Source: Nemertoderma westbladi (lineage: Eukaryota > Xenacoelomorpha > Nemertodermatida > Nemertodermatidae). From it: 49,892 nt of DNA. Positions within the stretch are counted from its first letter, which is position 1; each line of letters begins with the position of its first letter. Below, in pieces: positions 30,299-42,900 of the stretch. The stretch is taken from assembly GCA_032718475.1 (NCBI GenBank), contig JAUCBJ010004123.1:1-49892 (forward strand). The letters run 5' to 3'. A program made the translations under genes and the position numbers. The notes below the pieces were generated by a model. The model had not been told where the DNA came from. It ran no database searches and was given only the letters and a program-made list of their open reading frames with translations.

Positions 30299-32452
30299 GA
30301 TTTCGTCATCTTGGTTCTAATTCCTTCTAAACTATTAGTCCTTCTTTCGTGAACGGCGTTTACGAAGTTTTTTGAGGCTAGTAAGAGTCCTTTTCTCTTT
30401 GGGGCGAGCCACTTTACTAGGAGGGCTATAACACCTGGGTGAGGGGTGCAATACAATTGCATCGGAAGGTTTAGGATTACGGTCGGTGTATCCGCCGGTC
30501 GAGGTACCCGTTGATCGGTATTAACCTCAGTGGAACGAGGTCGAACAACCTTGAGAGCGCGTTTTAAGACAGCAGCTCTTACTGGTCCCTGTCGGGTCGT
30601 TTGCACGAGAGCGGTAGGTTGACCGTGAGTAGTGAGAAATTTCCTCTGTTTGATGGTTCTTTCCAACTCGCGTTCTCTGGCTCTATATTCATATGGTCGT
30701 CTATGAACTTCTTGTAGCTCTGGATGCGAGTTTATGAACAAGTCACTGTGGGATTTATCAATGGTAGAAATTTTAAACTGTGAGTAGGATCTTCCAGTTT
30801 CACCATATAATATTGAGTTAAATTGACATAATAGGGGTGGTCTTTGATCCCATAAAATGAGTTCGGTAAAGGTCTAGCGCGTAGGTTGACCTCGTGCACC
30901 ATACGACGGACAAGATCCGCTCGATTGTCCGGAGGTTCAACGAGTATACCGTCGACACGAGCGGCCTCGATTGGCGGACGTTGTAACATAGGAGCGTCAG
31001 CGATAAGATCTCTAGATCTTAAGTTGATATCAACCAGTTGGGGTGGTACCGTGGCGAAGAGTTTGTCTCTGAAATGGGGAACCATTGAAGAATGAATGAT
31101 GGTTTTGGAATAGAGATCAGTCATAAGGATTTGAGCTTCTGGCTGGGCTAAAGCTGCTTCTTCTCTTTCATCCATTTCGACGTGCTTCTCCTCGAGCTGA
31201 TTTTCCTCCGCTTGTCGTTGGAAGCGTTCGTCCAAAAACTCTTGTAGAGAGTATGTTCGTCCAAGTTCTATATCTTCTTCGAGATTCTGGATTTCCCGAT
31301 CGAACTGGGGTAAAGCCAATTCCTTTACCGCTTCGACTTGCTGCTGCAATTTATGTTTATCTAAACAATCGTAGGTTCCTTTTCCGATCTTTTGTCAAAT
31401 AGCGTCTAATGCGTTTCGTACAACGCTCTCCTCCACTTCGGTGACAGGTTGTATCGGGGTTAAACCGGTATGATTATATGGGTTGAACGGCGATATTAGA
31501 TGTCCGCGTCCCAATCCGGCAAGGTAGGATGGGCGAATATCTAGAGAGCCCACAACCGGAGTGCCACCAACTAATTGTTCGGGTAACACTAGATCTTTGA
31601 ACAATGAATACAATTCAGGAGGATCCGTCATACTATTAGGATCAAGAGTCTGAGGTCTCACCAGGGAATGAGGAGGTCTGACCGAGTATTCCGGAACTCT
31701 GATCATAGGTTTATTTAAGGATTGTTTGAGTCGAGCGAGCGTGGGTGATACGTCGAACAATGTCTTTCTGTTTGTTGGTTGGGTCTAGGGCATTCATCGC
31801 AATAATACCAAAGACGCACGTCTTGTAGAGGAAACACGGGTGATCTTTCTCCAGTTTTACAATATTCCTCCATCTGTTCAAAGCTATCCGGTACAACAGC
31901 GGTAAGATACATCATAGTAAAATAGAGTCGTTTGAGTTCTATCATAGGGTTATGATGTATACCTTGAGGATATCGAGTTTCTAGATTTTGTTGACTGGCT
32001 ACATTGAGATATGTTTCTCTCAAGAATTCCAAATATTCGTTGAAGTCACTGCGTTTATCCGGCTCTTCAACATCTTCTCTTTCGAGTCGGTTTCGAATAG
32101 AATTTTCATGTTCGATTCTCAGTTTATCATTCCGACTCCGCTGGGTATGATATTTAAATAGAATCATTTCCCTTTCGGTGTCTACATCGTCCGTGTCGTG
32201 TAAATCGATAGGATGACCAGTAGTTAAGAAGTCCATATACGTACCATTACGATGCGTATAGCGAGCGGTGAATTTTCTATAGTCCAATTCATGCGTGAGC
32301 TGTTCCTTTGACATTGGCGGTTCGATATAACGGCCATCGTCTTCCGTAGTATGTTGACTAGCGTCGCCGCTTATTAAACTATCAACAAACGCTTGCAATG
32401 GTAGGGTATATCGCTCCCTGATACCAAGATCATCTTCTATTAACTCAGTCAT
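30289..32452 (-). pseudogene. BEL-A2 accessory ORF of unknown function, about 720 codons, broken
   Basis: ATG at 32452 opens a frame that continues through a shift near 31760-31800, an in-frame TGA at 31395 and a shift near 30735, ending at 30289. The N-terminal 200 residues are charged and helical (for example RLEREDVEEPDKRSDFNEYL), with a Cys pair in WYYCDECPRP. The centre is Pro-rich with VVGSLDIRPSYLAGLGRGHL. A coiled-coil-like stretch rich in Glu and Gln follows, and the C-terminus is basic (PKRKGLLLASKNFVNAVHER). I see no signal peptide or membrane segment, so an envelope protein is unlikely. Placement between integrase and 3' LTR matches the BEL-B accessory ORFs; a weak P-x-FP..C-x2-C resemblance to BEL-B accessory ORF 2 is not enough to claim homology. 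Confidence 0.6.
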
Positions 32453-34260
32453 AGCTGCTATATGAGTTTATCGATATTATAATTAATAATAATTAGGCTA
32501 GCGGTCGTCGCTGCCTCCCCCTCAGTGCCCCCGGACAGCGCAAGATCCTCAGCGCTGATGTACTGTCGTCGCTGTGCCTCTCGCCAACGTAGTAGCTACA
32601 CAACGACAACAATAACCAGCGCGAGTCACTCCACTGTCCGTCCCAAGGGCTTAGATTTACTGGAGGTACTTGCTACAGAGGCAGGGTAACTTTCACAACT
32701 GCGACTCGCTACTGTAAACACACTTTAGTAGTAACATTCACCTATAAATACACAAATTCCACATTCCTGTCACAATTTGTACAAATTCGGGCCATTTGTC
32801 CGTTAGTCAAGTGCCTTCCAGAATGCCACGTTATTATTATGTATCCCTGGATACTAGCAGGGTGCTATTTATTCCGCATGCTATTCAATGGGGCAAGCTT
32901 TCTATTGTTCTTTTAACTCGCTTCTAATTCTAGCGTGGTTGTTGCTATGGTGACATTATGGAAAGCTAGCGGTAGAATTAGGGTAATTCTCATGCATACA
33001 GATCTGGGATGCTATTTAATAGTGATTCTTTAATTGTCAATATTCCCCTTATACATGATTTTATGAATTTTATCGGCTATTGACTGTACACTGGAGATTC
33101 TCGCACACTAATATACTTTAATAGGGTGAATCTCCGCTCCCATGATCTATTAATTAGTGGGATTTTGGGAATGTTATAAATTGTATAAAATGACAATTTA
33201 TCAAATTCATGAGAGGATATGAATTTAAAATTTATTCCCGTGAATGTTATTATTTGATATTAAAATAGGCACAATTTTATTCCAGAACATGTCTGGGGAC
33301 TAGGATCCTTAATTCCAGAAATTTGTCTTTTAAGAGTATCGGGAAATGCTACGATATCTTAATCGACTAGAATTTTAGAGGATCTGAATTTTAACAGATT
33401 TTGATTTATAGATTTTCTAGAGTTAATTTATTAGAATTTCCTCTATTTTAGCATTTGTTTTAACAAATTTTATAATTATTTATGAAATATTTAATATTTA
33501 AGATGGGCACCGATTTATTCCAGAACATGTCTGGGGACGTTAACCACTGATTCTAGAATTTTGTCTTTCAAGTATATCGGTGGGTGCCGCGATATCTTAA
33601 TCGACTAGAATTTCAGATGGTCAAAGGGTTCAACAGATTTATTTGAAAATTTATTAACAGATTTATTTAATAGGTTTCATTAATACTATTAATATTTGTT
33701 AATATTTTGAGCTTCAACACTACTGTTGAATGGACATCATTCTACTATATGTATTATTTAATATACGGTATGAGAGCAATATTGCAAGAAGCAATGTCAG
33801 TGAGAAGAGGCAAGTCGTTTCCAAGGTCTAACCAGAGCTTGGTTTAGCCGAGACACGAGGATCTGAACTTTGCATTCCTAATACTCTACTTACCAATAAT
33901 ACTTGAGTATAAGTAGGGGCGGGGCGGTATTGTACTTTTAATAAGTAAGGACATTTCATCTTACTGTAGTCACGTATTTATAGTAAGGACAGTAAGGAAA
34001 GAGAAAATGAATTATTTCTCGCCGTTAAACGAAATATATTATGCTAAGTAATTAAGTAATAAACACGAATATATTGCACTAATCTACTGAATAATAGTTA
34101 AAATATTATTCTACTAAATAAAATTAAAGAAAACGATTATAATAATAAAATTACATAATAATGCATACATAAATATAAAAATAAAAAAAAATATAAAATA
34201 ATGTAGTCACACACCCACTCCAAACGCTGTTACGTTGGGGAGTCCCTGATGTTTGTTGGA
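32453..34260. other. Non-coding spacer of BEL-A2 between integrase and accessory ORF
   Basis: No gene seen. GC-rich near the accessory ORF (32490-32640) and AT-rich elsewhere, with a duplicated segment listed separately and very A/T-rich sequence at 34010-34200. The integrase C-terminal coding region should lie at its right end but is missing. Confidence 0.55.
33265..33625. repeat. Diverged direct duplication, 238-bp offset
   Basis: ATTCCAGAACATGTCTGGGG occurs at 33279 and 33517. Both copies are followed by a TTTTGTCTTT block and by CGATATCTTAATCGACTAGA. The unit lies in the BEL-A2 spacer upstream of the accessory ORF. Confidence 0.85.
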
Positions 34261-35340
34261 TTAGGGAGGTGGTCGTAGGAAGAGTCTCTTGCCTTCCATA
34301 GTTCCCGCACAAGGGAGTCTAGCTTCTAGGGAGTTGGGACTCGATGAGACTGGCATAAGCGGTCTCTCGTTAAGATAGGCGGCGATTTCTTCCATTAACA
34401 TCCACAAAAATTTGTCGGTGAGATACGCGCGGCATGGCACTATAAAGTGAAATGCTGTCTTCACGCTCCGTATTAGTCTCTCCCAACTTCCGCCCCACCA
34501 AGGGGCGTCGGCTCCGTTGAAGGTCCAGCTGGATGCTGTTACCCTTAGCTGATCGTCCACCTGTCTTTGGTTCCAATCTTTCACGTAAGCTTTGATCTCA
34601 TTATTGGCGCCAATGAAGTTCGTTCCTTTGTCGGATCTCATAGTGTTGCTAGTCCCAAAACGAGCGATCTGTCGGCGTAAACTCAGTATGAAGCTATTGG
34701 TAGATAGATCGTTCACCATATCTAGATGGATCGCTCTACAAGTCATACAGACAAAGATGACACACCATCGCTTGACTATAGTCCTAGCACGATATACTTC
34801 AATAGGGCCAAATAAATCCACACCAGTATTAGTAAAGGGTGGTTCATAGAAGCTTACTCGTTCCCTAGGTAATTCTGCCTCTCGCTGTGTTAAAGGCCTA
34901 CTAAATGCTTTCCTACAGGGTATACAGTTCCTAAGAACTTGGTTCAGAGGTCTACGGGGCTTATGGAAATAATAGCGAGTTCGAATTTCGCTAAGAACTC
35001 ATTCTCTACCAGCATGGTAAAGCCTACTGTGAACATCTACAATCATCTTGATTTGTATTTCAAGATTTCTAATGAGTATGGGAAATTTAGTGTCAAAGGA
35101 CAATGGAGCATTAGTTAATCTCCCTCCGACACGTAGTAACCCATCTATCATTGTGCTATAGAAACGATCCCTTAAGCGCATCTGTGGATTTCTCAACAAC
35201 AGGAAATACTTATCGGAATCTTCGTAGCATTGCAGGAGTCTCAGTATCTGCTTATTGGTATCCTCATGTTCTTGGTAACTGATCTTCTCAGTCAGAAACC
35301 TATCAGACATAAGTGGGAAGGTCTTTAATAACATGGACTT
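34261..35340 (-). pseudogene. BEL-A2 integrase, zinc finger and core, C-terminus lost
   Basis: The frame from about 35340 has the pre-integrase region and the HHCC histidines (HSRLYHAG), then an in-frame TGA at 34999. The same frame continues with CIPCRKAF, GVDLFGPIEV (first Asp), RSDKGTNFIG (second Asp; Lys replaces the usual Asn next to it) and SWERLIRSVK (Glu). It ends at 34261, shortly after the core; the C-terminal LTPNH and DNA-binding regions present in BEL-B are absent. Confidence 0.85.
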
Positions 35341-36965
35341 TTTCGGATATTATTGGAGCGGTATCACTAGCGATCTTCGTCCTGGAATAGTGATGATGGA
35401 AACATCTTTTCAGATACACAACGGCCTTGCAAAGCCGATTCCAGGAGCTATAATGATTTATTGCTCTCTGTAGGAGAGGGGAGAGTCCTTGCGAGTCATC
35501 TGGTGTTCCAGATTTCCAGTCTCTTTCCCTGATTTCTATAACGGATTTAGTCGTGATGGGTGAGTTTAGATCCACAGCGTCGTCCCCGGAGGAGTGTAGT
35601 ACAGACAGATCTATCACGGGTTTAAATAACTTTGATTTTCTCGTCCGGGTTTTAGGTTTGACTTTCTCCGCTCCCTTGGCTTGTCTAATCTCCGCCGTGG
35701 TGAGATGAGGGGGCCATTCCTCCTCTTCTTTACTCAGGAAGTCGGGTCCACCTAACCAGTCTGGAGTATCTATCAGTTCTTGAGGAGTTGCTCCTCTAGA
35801 GGCAATGTCAGCTGGATTAATCGTCCCAGGGCAATGTCTCCATTGATCTACATTAGAGCGACTGAGTATAATGGCTACTCTGTTGGTAACGAAGATGCTG
35901 AACTGACAGACTGAACTGCTCAGGATACTTAGACAAATCCGTTTAGTTCTAACTGGATTATCTCGTTGTTTTAACTGAAAGAATAGGATATCTCTCTCCG
36001 TGTCCCATTTTAATCCAAGCGTCTTGGTTTCTGGAAGATTGTCCTTAATGAGGTCCAGATCTTTAACACCTCGGTCTTCTACCGGGATCGATTCCAGAAA
36101 CTCATGGGAGTTACTAGTGAATTTGGTTAGCCGAAATCCACCGCGTTGCAAGCACTCTACCGTTCCCTTGGCAACATCAATGGCTTCTTCCACCGATGGG
36201 AGGGACTTTAAATTGTCGTCCATGTATATATCCCGTTTGATGTTGTCGATAACCGCTTTAGAGAAGGCGTCTCGGTTGTCATCGGCAGTGGTACGCACTA
36301 CTGAACAAGCGTTCGAGGGGCTCGAGATGATCCCGAAAGCCTGGATGGTCATCCAGTACTCCACCGGTTTTCGGTTGAGGTCTCCTTCAGGCCACCACAG
36401 AAATCGTAGGCTGTCTCGATCCCTATCCAGCGCCTTGACTTGTAAGAACATGCCTTCGATGTCTGAAGCGAATGCGATAGAATATTGCCGCAGTCTTAGT
36501 AATATTCCCAACAAAGATTGGAGTAAGTTGGGTCCAGGCAACAGTTCAGAATTCAGGGATTGACCCATGTAAAGGGCAGAGCCGTCAAACACTACCCGGA
36601 CTTCATTGGGTTTACCGGGCTTGGGAACGTAATGATGTGTTAGATAATACATTCTCTCCATTATGGGTGTTTCTTCCGGAACTCGCTCCGCGTATCCCTT
36701 ATCAATAAATTTCTTCAGTTGGGTTTTATACATTTCCCTGGCTTGAACGTTAGCCGTCAGACGCCGATGTAGTTGTGCGATTCTCTTTTCCGCTAAAGGT
36801 CGGTTATTTACGAAGCTGGGTTCTCGCCGTCGGAACGGAAGACCAATCTCATAGCGACCTTGATCCTTCAGATAATGTGTAGTCGTTTCCTGAATCTGCT
36901 TGGCTCTCTCTTCTTCAACAGATAAAGCCTTGTCGTAGGAATTAGGCTCTACAGCTTCTTGAGAA
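35303..36965 (-). pseudogene. BEL-A2 reverse transcriptase with RNase H deleted
   Basis: The frame continues from gag-protease after a shift near 36960. RT motifs: MYYLTHHYVPKPGKPNEVRV, FDGSALYMGQSLNSELL, FASDIEGMFLQV, FGIISSPSNACSV and IYMDDNLKS (YMDD). After the RT thumb (CLSILSSS) it jumps without a frame change to FVTNRVAIILSRSNVDQWRH, a region that follows RNase H in BEL-B. About 165 residues, including all RNase H catalytic positions, are missing. A further frame change near 35320 leads into integrase. Confidence 0.88.
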
Positions 36966-39900
36966 AGAATCGTACGGCATGTTCATCGCGGATTTTTTTA
37001 TTGTACTGATCTATCACTTCGTTTAATTCATCGTTATAGGTAAATTGTTTGCCAGGTTGATTGATAAGATGGCATAGGTTGACTTGGTTTAACCAAGTTT
37101 GGTTCTCAGTGAGAAGATCGATGGCATTTTCCTCATCATATAAGTGGTTGATGTCGTCGTTGTCCGAGGAGTATGGAGTTTCCTCAGCTGGGATTTCTTC
37201 TTCACTGATTTCTTCTTCCCATTCACTCACCTGGTGTATTCGTTCACTTGGGAGTCTTTTCATTAAGGTCCTATGGGAAGGTCCAGTGAAGTACCAACCT
37301 ACTCTCGTTCTTCCCGCATATGTCTGAAGTGGTTGCGGTTGAGCAGGCCGTTTTTCTAATGTCTCCAGCGCTTCATGCGCATTTTGGCCGAGTAAGATCT
37401 GCACCCCTGGATAATCCGTATTGAATCTAGGTATATTGTGTTGCTGGGTAAAATGATCTTCATCCCAGTAGTAAGGCTCCACTTGGCTAGTAGCAAAGTT
37501 CTTTATCGCCACCATCTTGACCAACCTTACAATATTTTCTCCTAGTTCATCCTGGGGAGTGGACAACGCACCCACGTAGTAATCTGTGGCTACTGTGGAT
37601 TTCCAAACCTGCATCATTCCAGAAAGGTTCAACTTGGTTCGGAACTTTGGTTGACCTGCAAAGATGTCTTCGGCTAGCTCTTTGTCAATAAAGGTGCCTG
37701 TACTGCCGGAGTCAAGGAGGGCGTTTACTATCAAGCTCTTCCCTATCCCATGGACCCTCAGTTGCACCACAGGGAATTCTCGGATACCGACAGATGAAGT
37801 TGGCGCTTTCCAAGATGGCTGTCGATCCGGAATAGACAGTTGGGAATCTTCTCCTTCGGTTTCTGTCTCGTACGTAAGTGCTCGATACACAGCGGTGTTG
37901 ATCATATAACAGGATTCATTTTCGTCGGAGAATTCGTCCATGTAGAATCCTTCCATCTCCGAACTGTGGTCAGTGTCGTTCACATCACTGAATTGGACAT
38001 GTAGTTCGGGCTCACTTACCTGACTCGTACGGGTTCTGTCAAAGTCTGTGTGCAGCAAGATATGATGTTTCGCGCCGCACTTAGCACACTTCGCGTCTGA
38101 GTAACAGGTCCGTCGTTGATGTCCTCGTCTGAGGCAATTATAACACAACCGCTTATCCCACATGACATCACGTCTATCCTTCAGGGATTTCTTTAGGAAT
38201 TCATCACACCCACTCAAGCGATGTGGCCCGTCGCACAATACACATTTAGGTTTGATGTTACTTACCTTAAACTGTGTTGTGTTGTGCACACTTGTTCTTT
38301 CTTCGGGCTTTCTTCCATGAATTCTCTTAGGAGGTGTAGGAGGAGTTGTTACCTGTTCTCTCCTGTCAGTGGTTCGAGACTTAGATTTACTTACGTCTTT
38401 CCTAACTTTATTGACATAATAAGATCTTTCAGTGTCCTTACCGCTGTTCTCATCGTAGGAAGTTTGGCTTTCGCCATCGTCCGTATAACACACTGGTGTT
38501 ACCTTTCTCCTATTAACGGGTTTTTCACTTACCTTACTTTCCGGTGTCTTCTCTCTGGACTGTTTTAGGAGCTGTAATCTTACCTCTCCATTTAATAAGA
38601 ATGACATGAGATCAGCCATGGTAGGGTCTCTTTGTTGCTGGTCCATCATATAGAGAACCTTTTTGTCCCAGCGAGTACCTACTCCACCCTTTGGCAAAGT
38701 AGATGCTATGGCTCCAACAACCATAGAACTCTGGTATTCTTGAGACTTACCTAACCAATCTAACTGTCTACAGATATCCTGAATCTCATCGGAAAACTCT
38801 ATAATCCCGCTGCTAAGAAACTTTCGGGGCGCTACTAATTTCGCATACAAATACCTAGCTATGTTAGTCCTATTACCATACCTGATGTTTAGTGTATCCC
38901 AAACTTGTCTTAATCCGTCTGGATGTCCAATAAACTTTAACGCCATTAACTTGGGAGGTCCTTCCAAGCACTCGATGAGGAATCGAAGTTTCTCTCCGTT
39001 GGATAGTACAGAGTTCTTTATGTTATCTTTATAATATTCATTAAAAGGTAACCATTTCATCTCATCTCCATTGAACTTGACGACCTCTCCCACCTTTACC
39101 GCTTGACGGGCTTCCGTTCTAGCCATTTGACGTGTAAAACTTTCTTGAGCCATCGTATTATTTAATATCGAGTTATCGGTATATAAATTTCTCGGATTAT
39201 GATCAGATCTGTATGGGATATCATTATCAACAGGCTTATAATTACCCTTAATAGGGTTTACTATAGGAGTTTCTACTTCACTAGCAGTATAGATGCGTGT
39301 AGGCTCCACACCTTGCGCATGAAATACTTCAGACCTAACGGGTTGACACATTGTTACAGGGGGTGGTGGTATACCCATTTGTATATTTACTAATTTATCG
39401 CGTTCTAAAGCAATACTTTGTTTTACTTCTTGCAACTCTAACCTACTATCTCTTACTGTTCCCTTTAACAGCTGAACAGTCCCTTCCAATTCTCGGATTT
39501 GCTGGGAAGATTGAATTTCGTGGACTTCCAGCTGTCCGAGCAGCCGATTCATCCCCCGTCGTCCCTCATCCACCCACTCAACCGCACAGGCGGGAGCCGC
39601 CAACATGGTAGCTGGGTGGCACATAGGGACGACGGGAGACAGTTTATTTATAATGTCTTGCTCGGCGTCCAGGACTGTGTGGGATTCTGTCAGTTGTCGA
39701 CTGGGCACAGGTAGTTTGGTACTGTGCAAAGGGAATTTAGAGTTAGGTTCTTGAAGTACAGGGGTCTCTATGAAGGGAGTGGCTTCGCTAACAGGCTTAA
39801 TTATTTCGGGCTTATCTACTATAGTAGGGAGTCTTTCTACTCTAATAATTTGGTCTGTAGGTTCCTGATTACTTATGTCTACATTAGCCAGTTGCCTTCT

Positions 39901-41260
39901 CACCGCAGGAGGCAAATTAGGTAACTTCTGACGGTGTGGCGCTCTTCTACTTCCGCTTGAACGAGATTTATTACCTTTACCCTCGGGATCCGTAGTATCA
40001 ACTTCAGCAGAGGAGGTAAATCCCTGTCTTCTGAGAGTAGATCGACTCAGTAGTTGCATCTGAGTAGCTGCCCTTTGTTTATTTAAGTAATCTTGTTTCG
40101 CCTGAAGATTCTCCAACTCTAGTTGGGTTGTCGCTTCAGATGCCTTCCGTTCTGCTTCTGCCACTGCCGCTTTTCTTTCAGCCTCGGCTGCTGCCACCGC
40201 CGCTGCCGCTTTTCTTTCAGATTCTGCTGCTGCCGCTTTTCTTTCAGCCTCTGCTGCTGCCGCCTTCCTTTCAGATTCTGCCGCCGCCGCTGCCGCTGCC
40301 GCTTTTCTTTCAGAGTCTGCCGCTGCCACTGACCTTCGGTCTTCTATTTGCTTTTTCTTTATTTGTTCTTCTTGGTCCATAGCGATGAGGATGCTTTCAT
40401 CAAATTTAGCCTGTTCTGCAGCTAATATTTCCGCATCTAAAGAATCTAACACGAATTTGGCTCCCTCACTATTGGGGTGAAGTCCAGCTAGCCGTCTCCT
40501 TAACTCTTTGTCACCTATAAATCGTTGATAATCCGACAGATAGAAGTCAATAGCATCCTTCTTCTGAGGTTTTTCGGATATCGTTTCGCCTTCCACATGA
40601 GAAAAGGTGGCATCTGTTGATTCTCCGTGGGTTATGCGCTCAGTTAGCTGAACCTTCCATTGTGTCGTTCCCTGGACTTTAACATTCACTCGTTGGAACC
40701 AACTCTTTACAGCCACTTGCAACGACGTGTCTTGGCTTCTCTTCGAGGCCTCCTCAAAGGCTGAAAGGATTAATCTGATCCGCAAGATACGTTCTCGCAC
40801 TTGATAAAGCAGCTCTCCCTGCTCTTGAGGTCCTAGTGATTGTTGAAATAGATGTTCTTCTAATCGTTCCAAGGAGTTGAAAAATCCCTGGACATATCCT
40901 GCTGCTGACCTCTTCCATATAGCTGGATCTCGAGTGCCCCTTACTATCCCCATTCGGTATAAGTCTTCCCAGGCAGCTTACGATAAGTTACGGTACGGCC
41001 CCAGGAAGAATTAGAAGTGGATCTGGATAAACCGCTTCTGCCATCCTTGCTCCGATCTCGGGCGTTAACTCTTCAGTGTCGGAACTAGAGTTATTCTGCC
41101 GTTGAGAAATAAGTTCTCGGTTCGGGTGCTGTTGTTGTTTAGCAGCCGTCTCTTGGTCTCGCTTAACTTGAGCCCTAGTGCCTATAATAGACCTATGGTG
41201 CTTTACTAGCCTAGGGTCGGATACCACTATTTTAGGGATAACCTTTCTCACAGTAGGAGG
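36949..41260 (-). pseudogene. BEL-A2 gag-protease polyprotein, 5'-truncated
   Basis: The main frame (40953-36949, 1334 codons) carries the Ala/Glu/Arg-rich helix, the DUF1759-like capsid segment (VVKFNGDEMKWLPFNEYYKD), the zinc knuckles CVLCDGPHRLSGC, CYNCLRRGHQRRTC and CAKCGAKHH, and an aspartic protease with LLDSGSTGTFIDKEL. A short upstream frame (41260-40988) matches the BEL-A1 gag N-terminus, but a deletion of about 165 bases near 40985 separates the two. The start codon region is lost at the LINE-1 junction. Despite this, the 1334-codon frame has no stop, which suggests the copy is not very old. Confidence 0.88.
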
Positions 41261-41552
41261 AAGACCAAAATGTTGACAGTTAACTTTGAAAGTCCTCAGC
41301 AAGTCTCTGATCGGATGAGCATAAGCTCAAAGGATGGTATGCTTCAGCATGTGGACGACTTCTGTTACCTGGGATCATGGATCCGGAAGTCAGGTGAGGA
41401 CCTTCGAATACGTAAGGGAAAGGCATTGGCAGCCTTGAATAGGCTTTCCAGGATTTGGAAGTCACACAGAATACGTCGGAAACTGTAGTAGTACCAGTTG
41501 CTGGGCTCTAACTGCTGATGACGCCAAATCTCTGGATGGCACATTCACAAAT
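41261..41552 (+). pseudogene. LINE-1 internal fragment
   Basis: Plus-strand sequence matches LINE-1 from KTKILTVNFEST through YLGSWIRKSGEDLRIRKGKA to the SLDGTFT region, with a deletion around LLYG. Its left edge replaces the start of BEL-A2 gag, so this is a recombination or insertion boundary. Confidence 0.85.
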
Positions 41553-42316
41553 ATGATACTTCAAGTTCACTATGTCAATTACAATAAACAAAACACATAA
41601 ACGAACCGCAACATTATTTTAAAAATGATGGACATATTGTTCGACATTATCAATATATTGGGGGCAGACATTAGTTCGAAGTTTCTTTGTCCATTATTAG
41701 CTCGTTGCTATGCACATTTGACCAGTTGCTATGCAAAATAGAAATTGAAAATATCTGTATATTGTTCCTTATACTCGATATAGTCGGTCTAGAAGTCAAT
41801 TGGAAGTTGCTAGAACCAGCGAAAGGGCCGTTGCTATGCACATTGTAAGAGTTGCTAACTTTGAAGTCATTTTTCACCTGGTTGCTATGGTCGAAAAAAA
41901 ATTATTATTCACTAGTAAATTAGTTATATCTGATACACAGATAAACTATAATTTCAAACCGACAGTTATTTTCATGATAGTCGTAGCTATGCAAAAGGTC
42001 TCCGTTGCTATGTTTAAGGGTCTGTAAAAAATTTTCCCCACGACGAAATTTTTGAGGGAATTTTTCTAAATGACTAACTCAATTAACTGCTTCAAAAAAA
42101 CCAACAATGGTTTAGATCGGAATTTGTGGGCAAAAACCTAAATTAATGATGTATCTCGCTTAGCCTATTTACCAAAATGACGCGAAACATTTACTATATG
42201 CCTTGCCTATACAAGTTTGAATGTAGTTTCAGACGGACTATGTCTTTTGTGTTGGTTTATGTGCAACTGCAAAGGATTTATTTTTGGTCACTCTTTGTTT
42301 CTTTTCGCAAATATAG
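41553..42316. other. Intron end with clustered GTTGCTATG motifs
   Basis: No gene. GTTGCTATG occurs at about 41704, 41724, 41831, 41881 and 42005, with near-matches (GTTGCTAGA, GTTGCTAAC, TAGCTATGC) between them. It precedes channel exon C. Confidence 0.6.
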
Positions 42317-42516
42317 GTAGAGTTCATAAGATAGGACTGCTCATAAACATCGAATCATACGAATATTCCTATCAAAACGACGTTTTGCCGTCCGGTTACA
42401 ATCCCGCAGCATTTTATTTAGCAATACATGGAACAGATGCGATACCTGATTTCTCTTCATCAACTTTTACTCTGAATGGAGGCTCCAGCACTAAAATTGG
42501 CATCAACATGCGACTG
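42317..42516 (+). CDS. DEG/ENaC channel, exon C (palm/finger region)
   Basis: 200 bp between acceptor CGCAAATATAG and donor CTG|GTAAGT. It continues the Gly codon opened in exon B and reads GRVHKIGLLINIESYEYSYQ, then FYLAIHGTDAIPDF. In DEG/ENaC channels a G-L-x-L-x-L-N-I stretch followed by a short I-H-x-x-x-x-P segment occupies the same place after the CYTFN motif. The exon ends in phase 0. Confidence 0.85.
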
Positions 42517-42900
42517 GTAAGTGAATTTTAATATTAAATATTTTTGTTTGAAAATTGTTTCTTTTTAACTCCGCTCCAGGAACTGCAGTTATAAAAAAGT
42601 GGCGACATTTCATTATTTTTAAAAGATCTGAATGACAGATTAAGATAATATCTGATATCCATCGCCGTTTGACTTATAGAAAAGAGAGTTATTTTGTATT
42701 GTATTCTCAGGAATATAAACACTAATTTGAATTTCAAACAAGGTTCACTTGCATCACGTACACCAAAATATTGGCACCCCACCACCAACTCACCGGGGCA
42801 CAATAATATTTATTATGAACAAATCGTTCAAATTTATTTTAAAAGATCGAACATAATATGCATGTATGAAAATGGCTAATATTATGCCCATTACCACTTT

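Larger units (their letters stand above)
29273..41260 (-). mobile_element. BEL-A2: decayed BEL/Pao element with 3' LTR and an accessory ORF
   Basis: From right to left it holds gag-protease (from 41260), RT without RNase H, a partial integrase, a 1.8 kb spacer, a long accessory ORF, then the LTR at 29273-30298. The 5' LTR and gag start are absent: the element stops abruptly at LINE-1 sequence at about 41261. Frameshifts, in-frame stops and deletions in most genes show it is dead. It is related to BEL-A1 and distinct from BEL-B, but shares with BEL-B the placement of an extra gene after integrase. Confidence 0.85.

Noticed and set aside
30289-32452. Envelope gene acquired by the BEL element
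   Set aside because: No signal peptide, membrane anchor, cleavage site or Cys-rich ectodomain is visible; the product is charged and helical.
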